A DNA stretch of 64,000 bases from an uncultured Pelagibacteraceae bacterium (GTDB lineage Bacteria > Pseudomonadota > Alphaproteobacteria > Pelagibacterales > Pelagibacteraceae): positions 1-64,000 of the forward strand of contig CACILF010000002.1 of NCBI GenBank assembly GCA_902587435.1. Direction: 5' to 3'. A program made the translations under genes and the position numbers. The notes below the pieces were generated by a model. It was given only the letters and a program-made list of their open reading frames with translations, searched no databases and was not told the DNA's origin. Shown here piece after piece: positions 43,461 to 52,670 of the stretch (its first letter is position 1; each line of letters starts with the position of its first letter).

Positions 43461-45683
43461 CTAATTTACTAAAAGTTTACCTGTATTTAAAGTATGTTTA
43501 ATTCTTTCTTGAGTTTCTTTTGTTTCTATTAATCTCATAAAAGACTCTAGTTCTAATTTGTATAATTCGTCTTCTGAAAGAGTTTGGTTTATTGTTGTAT
43601 CTCCTCCACTTAAAACATTTGCTAGTTCTGAACCAACCTTCATACCATGATCTAGTATAATTTTATCGTTATATAATTTCTCTAAAACTTTTATCATTTT
43701 TTCCTTAAGAGGTTTTCCAGATAAATTGAACGAACATTCTTTTGGAGGTGTAAAATCTTTATTTTCTAATATTAATCTTTTTGAAACTTCAAACAAACTG
43801 TTTCTATTCATAACTTTTTTATCTTCTGGTCTTAAAAATTTTAGTGGTTCAGCCTCAACAGTTGAAGTTGCTGTAGTTCCATAACCAATAATATTAAATA
43901 CTTTTAAAGGAGCAAAATCAGGATCTTTTTTTGCTTCAGGAGTTTGAGACCATCTCCATAGTACTTCCTTGCACCCTCCTCCAGCTGGTACAAGGCCTAC
44001 TCCAGTTTCAACCAGACCCATTACAATATTTGTATGCGATACTACAAAATTTGATTGGATAGCTACCTCTTCTCCTCCTCCTAAAACTAAACCAGATGGA
44101 GCTGAAATAACAGGATGATCTGAATATTTTAAATGCTTACAGGTTTCTTGAAAATATTTTATAAATTTTTCAATAGATTTAAAATCACCTTTGTTTGCAA
44201 AATTCATAGTATAAGTTAAATTTACACCTGCAGAAAATTGCATACTTTCATTTATAATTATTAAAGGTTTGTCGGTTGCATTTTTTAATGCATCCATAGA
44301 GTCATAGTCTAAAGCACAAGCTTTTGTTGTAAACTCAACAATATTAAAATCTTTAAATCTATAAATTTCTGCAGACTTATTTTTATCTACTTTAATTGCT
44401 TTAGGTTTAATTTTTCCTAAAGTTTCAATGCTTGTATATAGCTGTCTTTCACCATAAAAATTTTCATCTTTTGATTTTGACAAATTTTCTAAGAATTTAT
44501 TATTTTCAAAACCATCAATACGATCAAAGAAATTTTTAACTCCTATTGATTTTAACATTTCAAATGGACCCATGGCCCAATTAAAACCAAGACGCATAGC
44601 TTCATCAATGTCATTAAATTTATCTGTAATTCCAGGAACTAATGATGATGCATATTTAATTATTTGTGAAATTACTGACCAGGCATATTCACCATATTTG
44701 TCTTTTCTATTAATTAACAAATTTAAATTTACAGTTTCAATTCCAAGATCAATCTTTTTTGAAGATGAATAATCTCCAGTTTCAAGATTAATTGCTTCTA
44801 ATACTTTTTGGTTATTTTGTTTATTCATTCTATAGAAGCCACCCTTGCCTTTTCTTCCTGTATAACCTGATTGAATTAATTTTGTAATTAATGGAATTTC
44901 TTTAGCAACTAATTGGAAAGGATCATTATTAGAAAGTTCTTTAATAAAACTTTTTAATACATCAGCCATTAAATCTATGCCTATTAAATCATAAAGACCA
45001 AATACACCTGTTTTTGGAATTCCCATAGGTCTACCAAAAACTGCATCGGCTTCCTCAATGGAAAGTTTCATTTTAAAAGCTTCAGTCATTGCTACTTGCA
45101 TTGCAAAGACACCGACTCTGTTTCCTAAAAAACCAGGAGTATCATTACAAATAATTGCACCTTTTCCTAGTTCATGTTCACAAAATTTTTTTAATGAATT
45201 AATTTTATCAAGGTCATTATTTTCATTTTTAACAATTTCTAATAACCCCATGTAACGAACTGGATTAAAGAAGTGTGTAATACAGAAATCTTTTTTTTCT
45301 TCTTCTGTTAATTTTTCAGATAAAATTTTTATAGGTATTGATGAAGTATTGGATGAAACAATTGCGCCTGTTTTTCTTGATTTAAAAATTTTTTCATAAA
45401 TATTATGTTTGATATCAATTCTTTCAACAACTGCCTCTACTATCCAGTCAGCATCTTTCACTACATCAAAATCATCATTTATATTACCTACATTAATATT
45501 ATTTATCTTTGACTTATCTATTAACAATGGAGGTCTAGATTTATGTATTCTATCCCTCGCTTTCTCTGAAATTTCTGTTTTTAAATCTAACAATGTCACA
45601 GGAATATTTGCATTACATAAATGAGCCGCTATACCGCTTCCCATTGTTCCTGATCCTATAATTACAACTTTTTTTATATCCAT
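43461..45683 (-). CDS. Fused 3-hydroxyacyl-CoA dehydrogenase / enoyl-CoA hydratase
   Basis: 740-residue bifunctional enzyme with the dehydrogenase first. Residues about 5-290 carry the NAD-binding IIGSGTMGSGIAAHL, SNTSSIPIKILSE and ITHFFNPVRYMGLLEIV with the catalytic His. Residues about 440-640 form a crotonase fold with SMQFSAGVNLTY (oxyanion loop), GLVLGGGEEVAIQSNFVV and LVETGVGLVPAGGG (catalytic Glu). FadB and FadJ have the opposite order, so this is the reversed-order class known in alphaproteobacteria. It could take part in beta-oxidation or in breakdown of a CoA-bound product of the neighbouring dioxygenase. Starts 49 bases after potC in the same direction. Confidence 0.9.
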   Translation of the reverse strand: MDIKKVVIIGSGTMGSGIAAHLCNANIPVTLLDLKTEISEKARDRIHKSRPPLLIDKSKINNINVGNINDDFDVVKDADWIVEAVVERIDIKHNIYEKIFKSRKTGAIVSSNTSSIPIKILSEKLTEEEKKDFCITHFFNPVRYMGLLEIVKNENNDLDKINSLKKFCEHELGKGAIICNDTPGFLGNRVGVFAMQVAMTEAFKMKLSIEEADAVFGRPMGIPKTGVFGLYDLIGIDLMADVLKSFIKELSNNDPFQLVAKEIPLITKLIQSGYTGRKGKGGFYRMNKQNNQKVLEAINLETGDYSSSKKIDLGIETVNLNLLINRKDKYGEYAWSVISQIIKYASSLVPGITDKFNDIDEAMRLGFNWAMGPFEMLKSIGVKNFFDRIDGFENNKFLENLSKSKDENFYGERQLYTSIETLGKIKPKAIKVDKNKSAEIYRFKDFNIVEFTTKACALDYDSMDALKNATDKPLIIINESMQFSAGVNLTYTMNFANKGDFKSIEKFIKYFQETCKHLKYSDHPVISAPSGLVLGGGEEVAIQSNFVVSHTNIVMGLVETGVGLVPAGGGCKEVLWRWSQTPEAKKDPDFAPLKVFNIIGYGTTATSTVEAEPLKFLRPEDKKVMNRNSLFEVSKRLILENKDFTPPKECSFNLSGKPLKEKMIKVLEKLYNDKIILDHGMKVGSELANVLSGGDTTINQTLSEDELYKLELESFMRLIETKETQERIKHTLNTGKLLVN

Positions 45684-45732
45684 GAATGAAATGGTTTTTA
45701 ACTTATAATAGTCTATCTTGAAATGATAAAAT

Positions 45733-46614
45733 TTATCTTTGTTTAATTCCTCTTAATCTTTCAGATCTTCTTCTCAGCATCTCAACAGTTGTTAATAAGG
45801 CTATTGATAATGCTACCAAGCATGTTGCCATACATAAAATAACTGGACTGGTTTCTTGACGCAGCCCAGCCCACATTTGTTTTGGTATAGTTATTTGTTC
45901 AACACTACCAATGAACATAACAATTACAACTTCATCAAAAGAAGTAATAAACGCGAATAATCCACCTGAGATTACGCCAGGAAGAATTAGTGGCATAATA
46001 ACTTTAAAAAAAGTTCTCATAGTATCTGCTCCTAAACTTTGTGATGCTCGTATTAAATTGGTATCAAAACCAGTTAAAGTAGCTGTAACTGTGATTACAA
46101 CAAATGGTGTTCCAAGAGCAGTGTGTGCTAAAATTAATCCTAGATAAGTATGGGTTAAACCAATTTTCGAATAAAAGAAAAACATTCCTGCTGCAGTAAT
46201 GATTAGTGGTACAATCATTGGTGAAATTAATATTGCCATAAGAACAGCTTTGAATGGCATGTGTGGTCTACTTAATCCTAACGCAGCAACAGTACCAAGG
46301 GCAGTTGCAAGAAGTGTAGCAACAATTCCAACAAAAAAACTATTTCTAGTTCCCATCATCCATTTATCAGTAACAACTGTTGTATCTCCTATGCTACTAA
46401 TGCCAACCATCTGTCTATACCATCTAAGAGACCATGCTTCTGGCTCAAAATTCATAAATTCTCTAGTAAACTCAAAAAATGGCGAAGCACTAAATGAAAG
46501 TGGAAGAATTATAAAAATTGGCGCAATTAAAAAGAAAAAAACAAAACCACAATAAGTTAAAAAAGAATAGTATCCTACTTTTTGTCCAGTTGTTGCGTAT
46601 GCGGGTAAAGCCAT
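45733..46614 (-). CDS. potC: PotC/PotI-type polyamine ABC permease
   Basis: 293-residue permease with six predicted helices. SLRWYRQMVGISSIGDTTVV after helix 1 and ISPMIVPLIITAAGMFFFYSKI are typical of PotC/PotI; ASQSLGADTMRTFFKVIMP is the EAA coupling loop. It lies 2 bases after the PotB-type gene. Completes a putrescine/spermidine-type importer with genes at 46617-50230. The substrate may equally be another cation or a di-amine. Confidence 0.87.
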   Translation of the reverse strand: MALPAYATTGQKVGYYSFLTYCGFVFFFLIAPIFIILPLSFSASPFFEFTREFMNFEPEAWSLRWYRQMVGISSIGDTTVVTDKWMMGTRNSFFVGIVATLLATALGTVAALGLSRPHMPFKAVLMAILISPMIVPLIITAAGMFFFYSKIGLTHTYLGLILAHTALGTPFVVITVTATLTGFDTNLIRASQSLGADTMRTFFKVIMPLILPGVISGGLFAFITSFDEVVIVMFIGSVEQITIPKQMWAGLRQETSPVILCMATCLVALSIALLTTVEMLRRRSERLRGIKQR

Positions 46615-46616
46615 AA

Positions 46617-47876
46617 TTATCCTAATTTAATATTTTCTATTCCTACTATTTTATTATAAGCCCAATACAAGACAGTCATCATTGCTAAAAGTATAGCTCC
46701 CAATGAAGCACAAAGTCCCCAATTCAATGTAGTTTTTAAATGATAAGCAATCCAGTTTCCCACCATTTGTCCATCCTTACCACCTACAAGTTCAGGTGTG
46801 ATGTAGTATCCAATGGCAATTATAAATACAAGCAAACACCCTGCACTAACTCCTGGAACTGAATTTGGCATATAAATTTTATAAAATGCATGCATCGGAG
46901 AAGCTCCAAGATTTAAAGCTGCTCTCATATATGTTGGTGAAATAGTTTTCATTACGCTATAGAGAGGTAAAACCATAAAAGGTAGTAGAATTTGTGTCAT
47001 CACTATTACAACTGCTGTTTGATTGTACATGAGTTGGAAGCGATTCTCATCTGCGATCAAATTTGACATAACTAATAGATTATTCAGAACACCTTTTTGC
47101 TGTAACATGACCATCCAGGCAACAGTTCGAACTAGCAAAGAAGTCCAAAAAGGTAGTAAGACACATATCATTAAAAGATTGCTATATTTCATAGGCAACG
47201 TTGCAAGCAAATATGAAATTGGGTATCCCAAAAGTAGGCAAAACAATGTAACTAAAAGACTTACCTTAAAAGTTTTAATCCATGTTTTGTTGTAAATACG
47301 TCTATTTTCCTTTTGTTGAACTATGTTTTTGCTTGAATCGTACTTTAAATCAACGGCATTTAAATAATATCCCATTGTCGTAGGATCTACCATTTGTCCA
47401 AGAGCTAGCCAATATTCAGGGTCAGCCCATTTTTTATCAATGGCAATCATTTGTTCTTTGAAAGGACCTTCTTCAATTTTTTTAAATTTTCTTTTAGATT
47501 TTTTTAATAAACTTTTCCAACCAGATTTTGAATAATTCATTCTGGTACTTGCTTTACCAACACTATAGCCTTCACTATTTTTTAATTCAAAAAACATTGT
47601 TTTATATACTTCTTCGGAAGGAAGGCCTTGTCTGTCCCATTTTTTATAAACCTCAAAAGTTTTTGGGAAAACTGTATTAATTTGTCTGTCATCAACGCTC
47701 CGAGCTAACATGTCACCAATTGGGACTAGGAATGTAATTAATATAAATGCCAAAAGCGGAAGCACTAAAAGAAATGCTCTTATTTTATTTATTCGCTCTG
47801 CTTTTTTAAGACTAACTTTTAATGGAATTCCATCGGTTGTTAATATTGGACCTGTTGATGTCTGGGTTTGATTCAT
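46617..47876 (-). CDS. potB: PotB/PotH-type polyamine ABC permease with large N-terminal insertion
   Basis: 419 residues, about 120 longer than standard PotB. After a first helix (about 32-55) there is a Lys-rich soluble insertion (about 58-200, including KKSKRKFKKIEEGPFKEQM and LGQMVDPTTMGYYLNAVD) before the five remaining helices. The coupling loop is ALNLGASPMHAFYKIYMP, and the permease segment LLVRTVAWMVMLQQKG is typical. Extended PotB proteins occur in alphaproteobacteria; the insertion would face the periplasm and may contact the binding protein. It is downstream of a hairpin that separates it from the binding-protein gene. Confidence 0.86.
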   Translation of the reverse strand: MNQTQTSTGPILTTDGIPLKVSLKKAERINKIRAFLLVLPLLAFILITFLVPIGDMLARSVDDRQINTVFPKTFEVYKKWDRQGLPSEEVYKTMFFELKNSEGYSVGKASTRMNYSKSGWKSLLKKSKRKFKKIEEGPFKEQMIAIDKKWADPEYWLALGQMVDPTTMGYYLNAVDLKYDSSKNIVQQKENRRIYNKTWIKTFKVSLLVTLFCLLLGYPISYLLATLPMKYSNLLMICVLLPFWTSLLVRTVAWMVMLQQKGVLNNLLVMSNLIADENRFQLMYNQTAVVIVMTQILLPFMVLPLYSVMKTISPTYMRAALNLGASPMHAFYKIYMPNSVPGVSAGCLLVFIIAIGYYITPELVGGKDGQMVGNWIAYHLKTTLNWGLCASLGAILLAMMTVLYWAYNKIVGIENIKLG

Positions 47877-47912
47877 AAAATTATTTATACAATAAAATTA
47901 TTATACAATAAA

Positions 47913-47944
47913 AAAAAAGGCGAGATAAAAATCTCGCCTTTTTT
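47913..47944 (-). terminator. Attenuator hairpin between potD and potB
   Basis: A 14-bp perfect stem (47913-47926 with 47931-47944, core AAGGCGAGAT / ATCTCGCCTT) and AAAA loop. A U-rich tail follows on the minus strand. It starts 18 bases after the potD stop and ends before the potB start at 47876, so it likely lowers permease expression relative to the binding protein. Confidence 0.9.
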
Positions 47945-47962
47945 AAATTATACTACGAATTA

Positions 47963-49024
47963 TTAGCTACCTTTCCAAGCACCAAATCTTTCGTGAACTT
48001 CAGCACCGTTATCAGCCCACCAAACTGGGTCTCCTATTACAGCTCTTTTTAGAACTTTTGGAGTAGTTGGCATGTGAGGTAAGATATCAATATTACCACT
48101 TGATGTTATGAACCAAGGTTCACCTTTTTTGATAATGTTGATACTAGATTTTCTCATAGGACCGTATGGAATGTATTTAGCTTGTTCAGCATTAGATTCT
48201 GCTGTTGAAGCATGCGCCATAAACTCAAGCGCTTCTTTTTCATTTCCACCTTTGATAGCTACAAGATATTCTTGTTCAAGAACTGTAGCATCCCAAATGT
48301 ATTCGAAGTTTTTACCTTCTGAAAGGATAGCAGCACCAATTCTACCGTTGTAAGCTAATGCCATAACAACTTCACCGCTTGATACTAACTCAAGTGGCTT
48401 AGAACCTGCAGACCAAAATACAACATGATCTTTAATTGTATCTAGTTTTGCAAATGCTCTATCTATTCCTTCAGGAGTACTCATTACTTCGTACACTTTG
48501 CTTGCTTTAACACCATCAGCAACTAGTGCCATTTCGATTAAAGCGTTTGCCCAAGTATGTATTCCTCTTTTTCCAGGAAACTTTTTAACATCAAAGAAAT
48601 CTTTAATGTTTTTTGGTTTTTTTCCTGGGAACGCTGCTTTGTCGTAAAATGCAGTGTAAGCCCAAAAGATTTGTGGAACAACACAGTCAGAAACTGGTGG
48701 TACAACCATATCGTTGATAAACTCACTTTGGTCTACTTTAACAAATAAACCTTCGTCGCATCCTGTGATCGCTTGGTCTGGAAGTACGTCTACTACATCC
48801 CAAGTTACATTTCCTGCTTCCACTTGTGCTTTGATTTCTCCAAGACCACCGTTGTAATTTTCAACAGTAATTGAAGAACCTTTGCTATAAGTGTCTATGT
48901 AAGCTTTTTGTTGGCTGGCTGTGTAAGCACCACCCCAAGAAACGAAAGTAATATCTGCTGTTGCAGATCCAACAAACGCAATTGAGATTAAACCAAAAAA
49001 AGCTGCTTTGATTGCTTTTTTCAT
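47963..49024 (-). CDS. potD: PotD/PotF-type periplasmic binding protein
   Basis: 353-residue binding protein of the polyamine/iron-type class. Signal peptide about 1-23 (cleavage after ATA). The mature start DITFVSWGGAYTASQQKAY, then VTWDVVDVLPDQAITGCDEG and AYNGRIGAAILSEGKNFEYIWD, match PotD/PotF; ends with DPVWWADNGAEVHERFGAW. A purine-rich site (AAGGGG) precedes the start. It lies 111 bases after potA in the same direction, and a hairpin follows it. Aromatic residues that bind polyamine cannot be placed with certainty, so other cationic amines are possible. Confidence 0.88.
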   Translation of the reverse strand: MKKAIKAAFFGLISIAFVGSATADITFVSWGGAYTASQQKAYIDTYSKGSSITVENYNGGLGEIKAQVEAGNVTWDVVDVLPDQAITGCDEGLFVKVDQSEFINDMVVPPVSDCVVPQIFWAYTAFYDKAAFPGKKPKNIKDFFDVKKFPGKRGIHTWANALIEMALVADGVKASKVYEVMSTPEGIDRAFAKLDTIKDHVVFWSAGSKPLELVSSGEVVMALAYNGRIGAAILSEGKNFEYIWDATVLEQEYLVAIKGGNEKEALEFMAHASTAESNAEQAKYIPYGPMRKSSINIIKKGEPWFITSSGNIDILPHMPTTPKVLKRAVIGDPVWWADNGAEVHERFGAWKGS

Positions 49025-49135
49025 TTATTTTCCCCTTTAAATTAAATTTAATTTAAGTTTTAAAGGCGAAAGTAAAACATAATTACTTAGAGACTGCAAA
49101 ACGTTTTTTGATAGATTTTTCCTAAATTTATTAGC

Positions 49136-50230
49136 TTAATTAAGGTCTAGAGCCCTAGAATCTGATGCTTTCCATGACAGTTTGACTGTCGAACCTTCTT
49201 TTAAATTTGCTTCCTTATAAGAATTTGGGATTTTAACTATAAATTGATCATTTCCACAAACTTCTACTCTAGATCTTATGTGGTCTCCTAAATAAATTAA
49301 TTCTTTTACTTTTGCGTCAAAATTATTTTCAAAATTTTCTGATGAGTTAATAGCAACTCTCTCTGGTCTTAATGAAACTAAAGAACCATCACCGTTATTA
49401 TTCACATTTATTTTTAAAGCATGAATATCATCTCCAGATTCTGTAGTAACAATACAATTTTCTCCGTTAATTGATTTAACTTTCCCTTTTAGTTGATTAT
49501 TCTCTCCAATAAATTGTGCAACAAAAGAACTGTTTGGTTTTTCATACAAAATATCCGGAGAAGAAATTTGCTGAATCTTTCCATCGTTAAAAACTGCAAT
49601 TCGATTTGACATTGTTAAAGCTTCACTTTGATCATGAGTTACATAAACTACTGTTATTCCAATTTTTTCATGAATATGTTTTATTTCATACTGCATTTGC
49701 TCTCTTAAATTTTTATCAAGTGCTCCAAGTGGCTCGTCCATTAAAACTAATCTAGGTTCAAACACTAAAGATCTTGCTAATGCGACACGTTGTTGTTGTC
49801 CACCCGATAGTTGTAATGGCATACGATTTCCAAAATCTTGCAATTCAACCATCGCAAGTGCATTTCCAACTTTTTCATCAATCTCAGTTTTTTCCATTTT
49901 TCTAACTTCAAGTGGGAATGCTAAATTCTCTTTTACAGTCATATGAGGAAATAAAGCGTAATTTTGAAAAACCATACCTATGCCTCTTTTGTTAGGTGGA
50001 ATACTACTTATTGGATTTCCGTCCAAATAAATTTCTCCGCTTGTTGGAGTTTCAAATCCAGCTAACATCATTAACACTGTTGTCTTACCTGATCCAGATG
50101 GTCCTAACATAGTTAGAAACTCACCCTTTGGAACATCAAGATTTAAATCTTTAACGACTAGTATTTCACCATCGTAACTTTTATCTACCTTCTCGAATTT
50201 TACGAAACTATCTTTTTGAGACATGCGCAT
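49136..50230 (-). CDS. potA: PotA/PotG-type ABC ATPase
   Basis: 364 residues. Walker A GPSGSGKT is at 43-50, FQNYALFPHMTV at 88-99, LSGGQQQ at 141-147 and Walker B LVLMDE at 161-166. The C-terminal TOBE domain (about 255-364) is normal for spermidine-type ATPases. Two in-frame Met codons (residues 1 and 3) could start translation; neither has a clear ribosome site. First gene of the importer operon reading toward potD, potB and potC. The upstream spacer is 73 bases and shows nothing recognisable. Confidence 0.92.
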   Translation of the reverse strand: MRMSQKDSFVKFEKVDKSYDGEILVVKDLNLDVPKGEFLTMLGPSGSGKTTVLMMLAGFETPTSGEIYLDGNPISSIPPNKRGIGMVFQNYALFPHMTVKENLAFPLEVRKMEKTEIDEKVGNALAMVELQDFGNRMPLQLSGGQQQRVALARSLVFEPRLVLMDEPLGALDKNLREQMQYEIKHIHEKIGITVVYVTHDQSEALTMSNRIAVFNDGKIQQISSPDILYEKPNSSFVAQFIGENNQLKGKVKSINGENCIVTTESGDDIHALKINVNNNGDGSLVSLRPERVAINSSENFENNFDAKVKELIYLGDHIRSRVEVCGNDQFIVKIPNSYKEANLKEGSTVKLSWKASDSRALDLN

Positions 50231-50303
50231 TTAAAACATTAGATAAAGATTAATTCAAGGATTAATTAATAATGACATCTTATAGTTGTTTTTACTATAT
50301 TTT

Positions 50304-50864
50304 TCATATTGACTCTTCTTTAATTAATTTTTTTATACGCGGAATCATAACCTTTGGTGCTTCCATTGATGGATGTAATTTTTCTACTTCTTTATAACTT
50401 TCAATAGCTTTTTTATAATTTTTTAATTTAATTTGAACTAAACCTTGTCCAGATAATGCCCCAAAGTGTCTTTCTTCAAGTTTAAGTACTTCGTTTATAT
50501 CGTTTTGAGACTGTTCATAGTTACCCATCATATAAAGAACAGTAGCACGTTTATTCCAGGCCTCAGCCCATTTGGGATCCTCTAAAATTATCTGTGAAAA
50601 AAGTCCATAAGCTTTATTTAATTTTCTCTGATTAATTAATATAGAACCTTGGGCTAGCAGTTCAGTTAATCTATATCCTCTTCTATCTTCGGATGGATGT
50701 GTTATCCAAATTTTCCATATTTTATTTTCTATTTCTATAGCCTTTGTATTTTCGCTATTTTTAAGCAATTTGAATAGATTGTTTAATTCATTGACTCTGT
50801 TTTCTGCACTGACATTGTTAAAGATTAACAAACTTAGGATAATTAATTTTACTAATTTTTTCAT
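50304..50864 (-). CDS. Exported TPR protein
   Basis: 186 residues: signal peptide about 1-21 (cleavage after NVSA), then helical TPR repeats, of which KAYGLFSQIILEDPKWAEAW, NKRATVLYMMGNYEQSQNDI and YKEVEKLHPSMEAPKVMIP are clear. TPR proteins in the periplasm scaffold protein complexes, for example in envelope biogenesis or nutrient uptake. It is 8 bases after another secreted unknown and 73 bases before potA, and closes the doeA operon. Specific function unknown. Confidence 0.78.
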   Translation of the reverse strand: MKKLVKLIILSLLIFNNVSAENRVNELNNLFKLLKNSENTKAIEIENKIWKIWITHPSEDRRGYRLTELLAQGSILINQRKLNKAYGLFSQIILEDPKWAEAWNKRATVLYMMGNYEQSQNDINEVLKLEERHFGALSGQGLVQIKLKNYKKAIESYKEVEKLHPSMEAPKVMIPRIKKLIKEESI

Positions 50865-50872
50865 AAATTTTA

Positions 50873-51499
50873 TTAAACTTTTTCTAAATAATTTTTAAGA
50901 ACTTTGCTTCTAATATCAATTCTGAAGGAGTCAAATTGATTAATATCTTTTATAGGTGAATCAATTTGATTTGTTGCTTTATCCATATCATAACATGATA
51001 AAATTATTTTTCCTCTATCATTAAAATCAAACGAAATACTAGTTGCTGTACTTTTTCCTGATTGGTTTTCCTCTTGAAAAACTTTTCTTGAATTATATTC
51101 AACCTTGTATAATTTTTTTTTACTTCGCTTAGTATTTTTAAATAATTCCGATATATTTAATGCTGAATAATCTAGTTCTTTGTTGCATTCAGCGTCATCA
51201 TATTTTTTTTTTACTACTATTCCAACTAATCCTTCGATTGTAAAATTATCGTCATCACTTTTATAACTAATTTTAAACCAATCATAAATACCTTTCCCCG
51301 ATACAAGTGAAGTTGCAAACTCCTTATAACTATAATTAAACCAATCTAGCTCTCCATTCTCTAGTTCAGTCTCATTAAAATAATCCAAAGCACTATCTCC
51401 AATACTTATGCTTTCAATCTTAAAATCTTTAATATTATCTGAATAAGCGTTTGTACTTAACAAAAAAACCAGAAACACGATCCCGAAAATTTTTTTCAT
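50873..51499 (-). CDS. Unknown secreted protein
   Basis: Not recognised. 208 residues: signal peptide about 1-20 (MKKIFGIVFLVFLLSTNAYS), then a mixed alpha/beta domain with DFKIESISIGDSALDYF near the start and two Cys (near 101 and 177) that may form a disulphide. The stop of doeA and its start share one base at 51499, so translation is probably coupled. Nothing indicates a catalytic site. Coupling to doeA could mean a role in handling the same substrate at the envelope, or mere operon packing. Confidence 0.7.
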   Translation of the reverse strand: MKKIFGIVFLVFLLSTNAYSDNIKDFKIESISIGDSALDYFNETELENGELDWFNYSYKEFATSLVSGKGIYDWFKISYKSDDDNFTIEGLVGIVVKKKYDDAECNKELDYSALNISELFKNTKRSKKKLYKVEYNSRKVFQEENQSGKSTATSISFDFNDRGKIILSCYDMDKATNQIDSPIKDINQFDSFRIDIRSKVLKNYLEKV

Positions 51500-52668
51500 T
51501 AGCCTTTGATATGTAGCTCACCAGGAAATTTATAAAAATTCTCAGCTCCATTTTCTGAAACTCTAATTGACTCACTGCTTTCAACACCCCATTCTCCAAA
51601 CTGCATTACTGCAATCATATGAAAACAAACATTTTTTTGTAAAACAGTTTTGTCTCCCTTTTGAATGTTAAGTGTATGCTCACCCCAATCTGGTGGATAG
51701 CCTATTCCTATTGAATAACCTGTTCTAGATTTTTTTTCAATTCCATATTTATCCAAAACTTTCCAAAATGCTTGGGCTACGTCGTCTGCAGTATTTCCAG
51801 GTTTTGTCACATCAATACCTGCTTGCAATGCTTCTCTTGTTCTTTTCATTGTATCTATTTTTTTTTGATCAGGTTTTCCTAATAATACTGTTCTTGCCAT
51901 GGGACAATGATATTTTTTATATACTCCAGATATTTCAATTATTGATGCTTCTCCTTCAACAAATTTATCATCTGTCCAAGATAAGTGAGAGGCAGATGTT
52001 CCTTTGCCTGTTGGTATCAATGGTACAATTGACGAATAATCTCCACCATGTTCTTTGGTTCCGCTTATTAATGTTGAATATATTTTTGCAACGGCATCAC
52101 ATTGTCTAACTCCAGGGTTAATTGCTTCAAATGCGGTTTTCATTCCTAGTTGAGTAATTTGAGATGCTATCTTCATATAATTAATCTCTTCATCAGATTT
52201 AACCAATCTCACCCAGTTAACTAATCTCTCACAATCTTTTACTTTAGCATTGGGTAAACCATTTTTTAATTTTTCATGTGAATAAGCGGTAAAATAATGG
52301 CTATCCATCTCTACACCTATACTTAGGTTGTCCCACTTTCTTTCTTTTATAATTTCTATTAATCTATCGTAAGGATGTATTGGCCAAACATGGATGTATT
52401 TTTCATCGTAAACAATAATATTTTCATCTTTTAAGTAAGTTTTTATGTAGGCTCCGCCTGCATCCTGTGCTCTTACAAAACACAATGGTTCTTCTGCATT
52501 AATATGAACTATTACACACTGCGCATAATAAAATGACCAAGCATCATATCCTGTAAGATAATTCATATTGTTAGTATCTTGAGAAATTAATAGTTCAATG
52601 CCTTTTTCTTGCATTGATTTTTGAACTTTTTTAAGTCTTTCTTTGTATTCTTCTTTTGTAAATAACAT
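51499..52668 (-). CDS. doeA: Ectoine-hydrolase-like M24 peptidase-fold enzyme
   Basis: 389 residues of the M24 (creatinase/prolidase) fold. The N-terminal domain has NNMNYLTGYDAWSFYYAQC and IGVEMDSHYFTA; the C-terminal domain has PGVRQCDAVAKIYS, HLSWTDDKFVEGE, GYSIGIGYPPDWGEHTL and GVESSESIRV. This set matches DoeA/EutD (ectoine to N-acetyl-2,4-diaminobutyrate) as I remember it, better than Xaa-Pro aminopeptidase or creatinase. It lies 2 bases after an EutA-like gene, the same pair as in ectoine utilisation clusters. An Ehu-type importer is encoded about 10 kb away. The deacetylase DoeB was not found in the window. Confidence 0.78.
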   Translation of the reverse strand: MLFTKEEYKERLKKVQKSMQEKGIELLISQDTNNMNYLTGYDAWSFYYAQCVIVHINAEEPLCFVRAQDAGGAYIKTYLKDENIIVYDEKYIHVWPIHPYDRLIEIIKERKWDNLSIGVEMDSHYFTAYSHEKLKNGLPNAKVKDCERLVNWVRLVKSDEEINYMKIASQITQLGMKTAFEAINPGVRQCDAVAKIYSTLISGTKEHGGDYSSIVPLIPTGKGTSASHLSWTDDKFVEGEASIIEISGVYKKYHCPMARTVLLGKPDQKKIDTMKRTREALQAGIDVTKPGNTADDVAQAFWKVLDKYGIEKKSRTGYSIGIGYPPDWGEHTLNIQKGDKTVLQKNVCFHMIAVMQFGEWGVESSESIRVSENGAENFYKFPGELHIKG

Positions 52669-52670
52669 TT

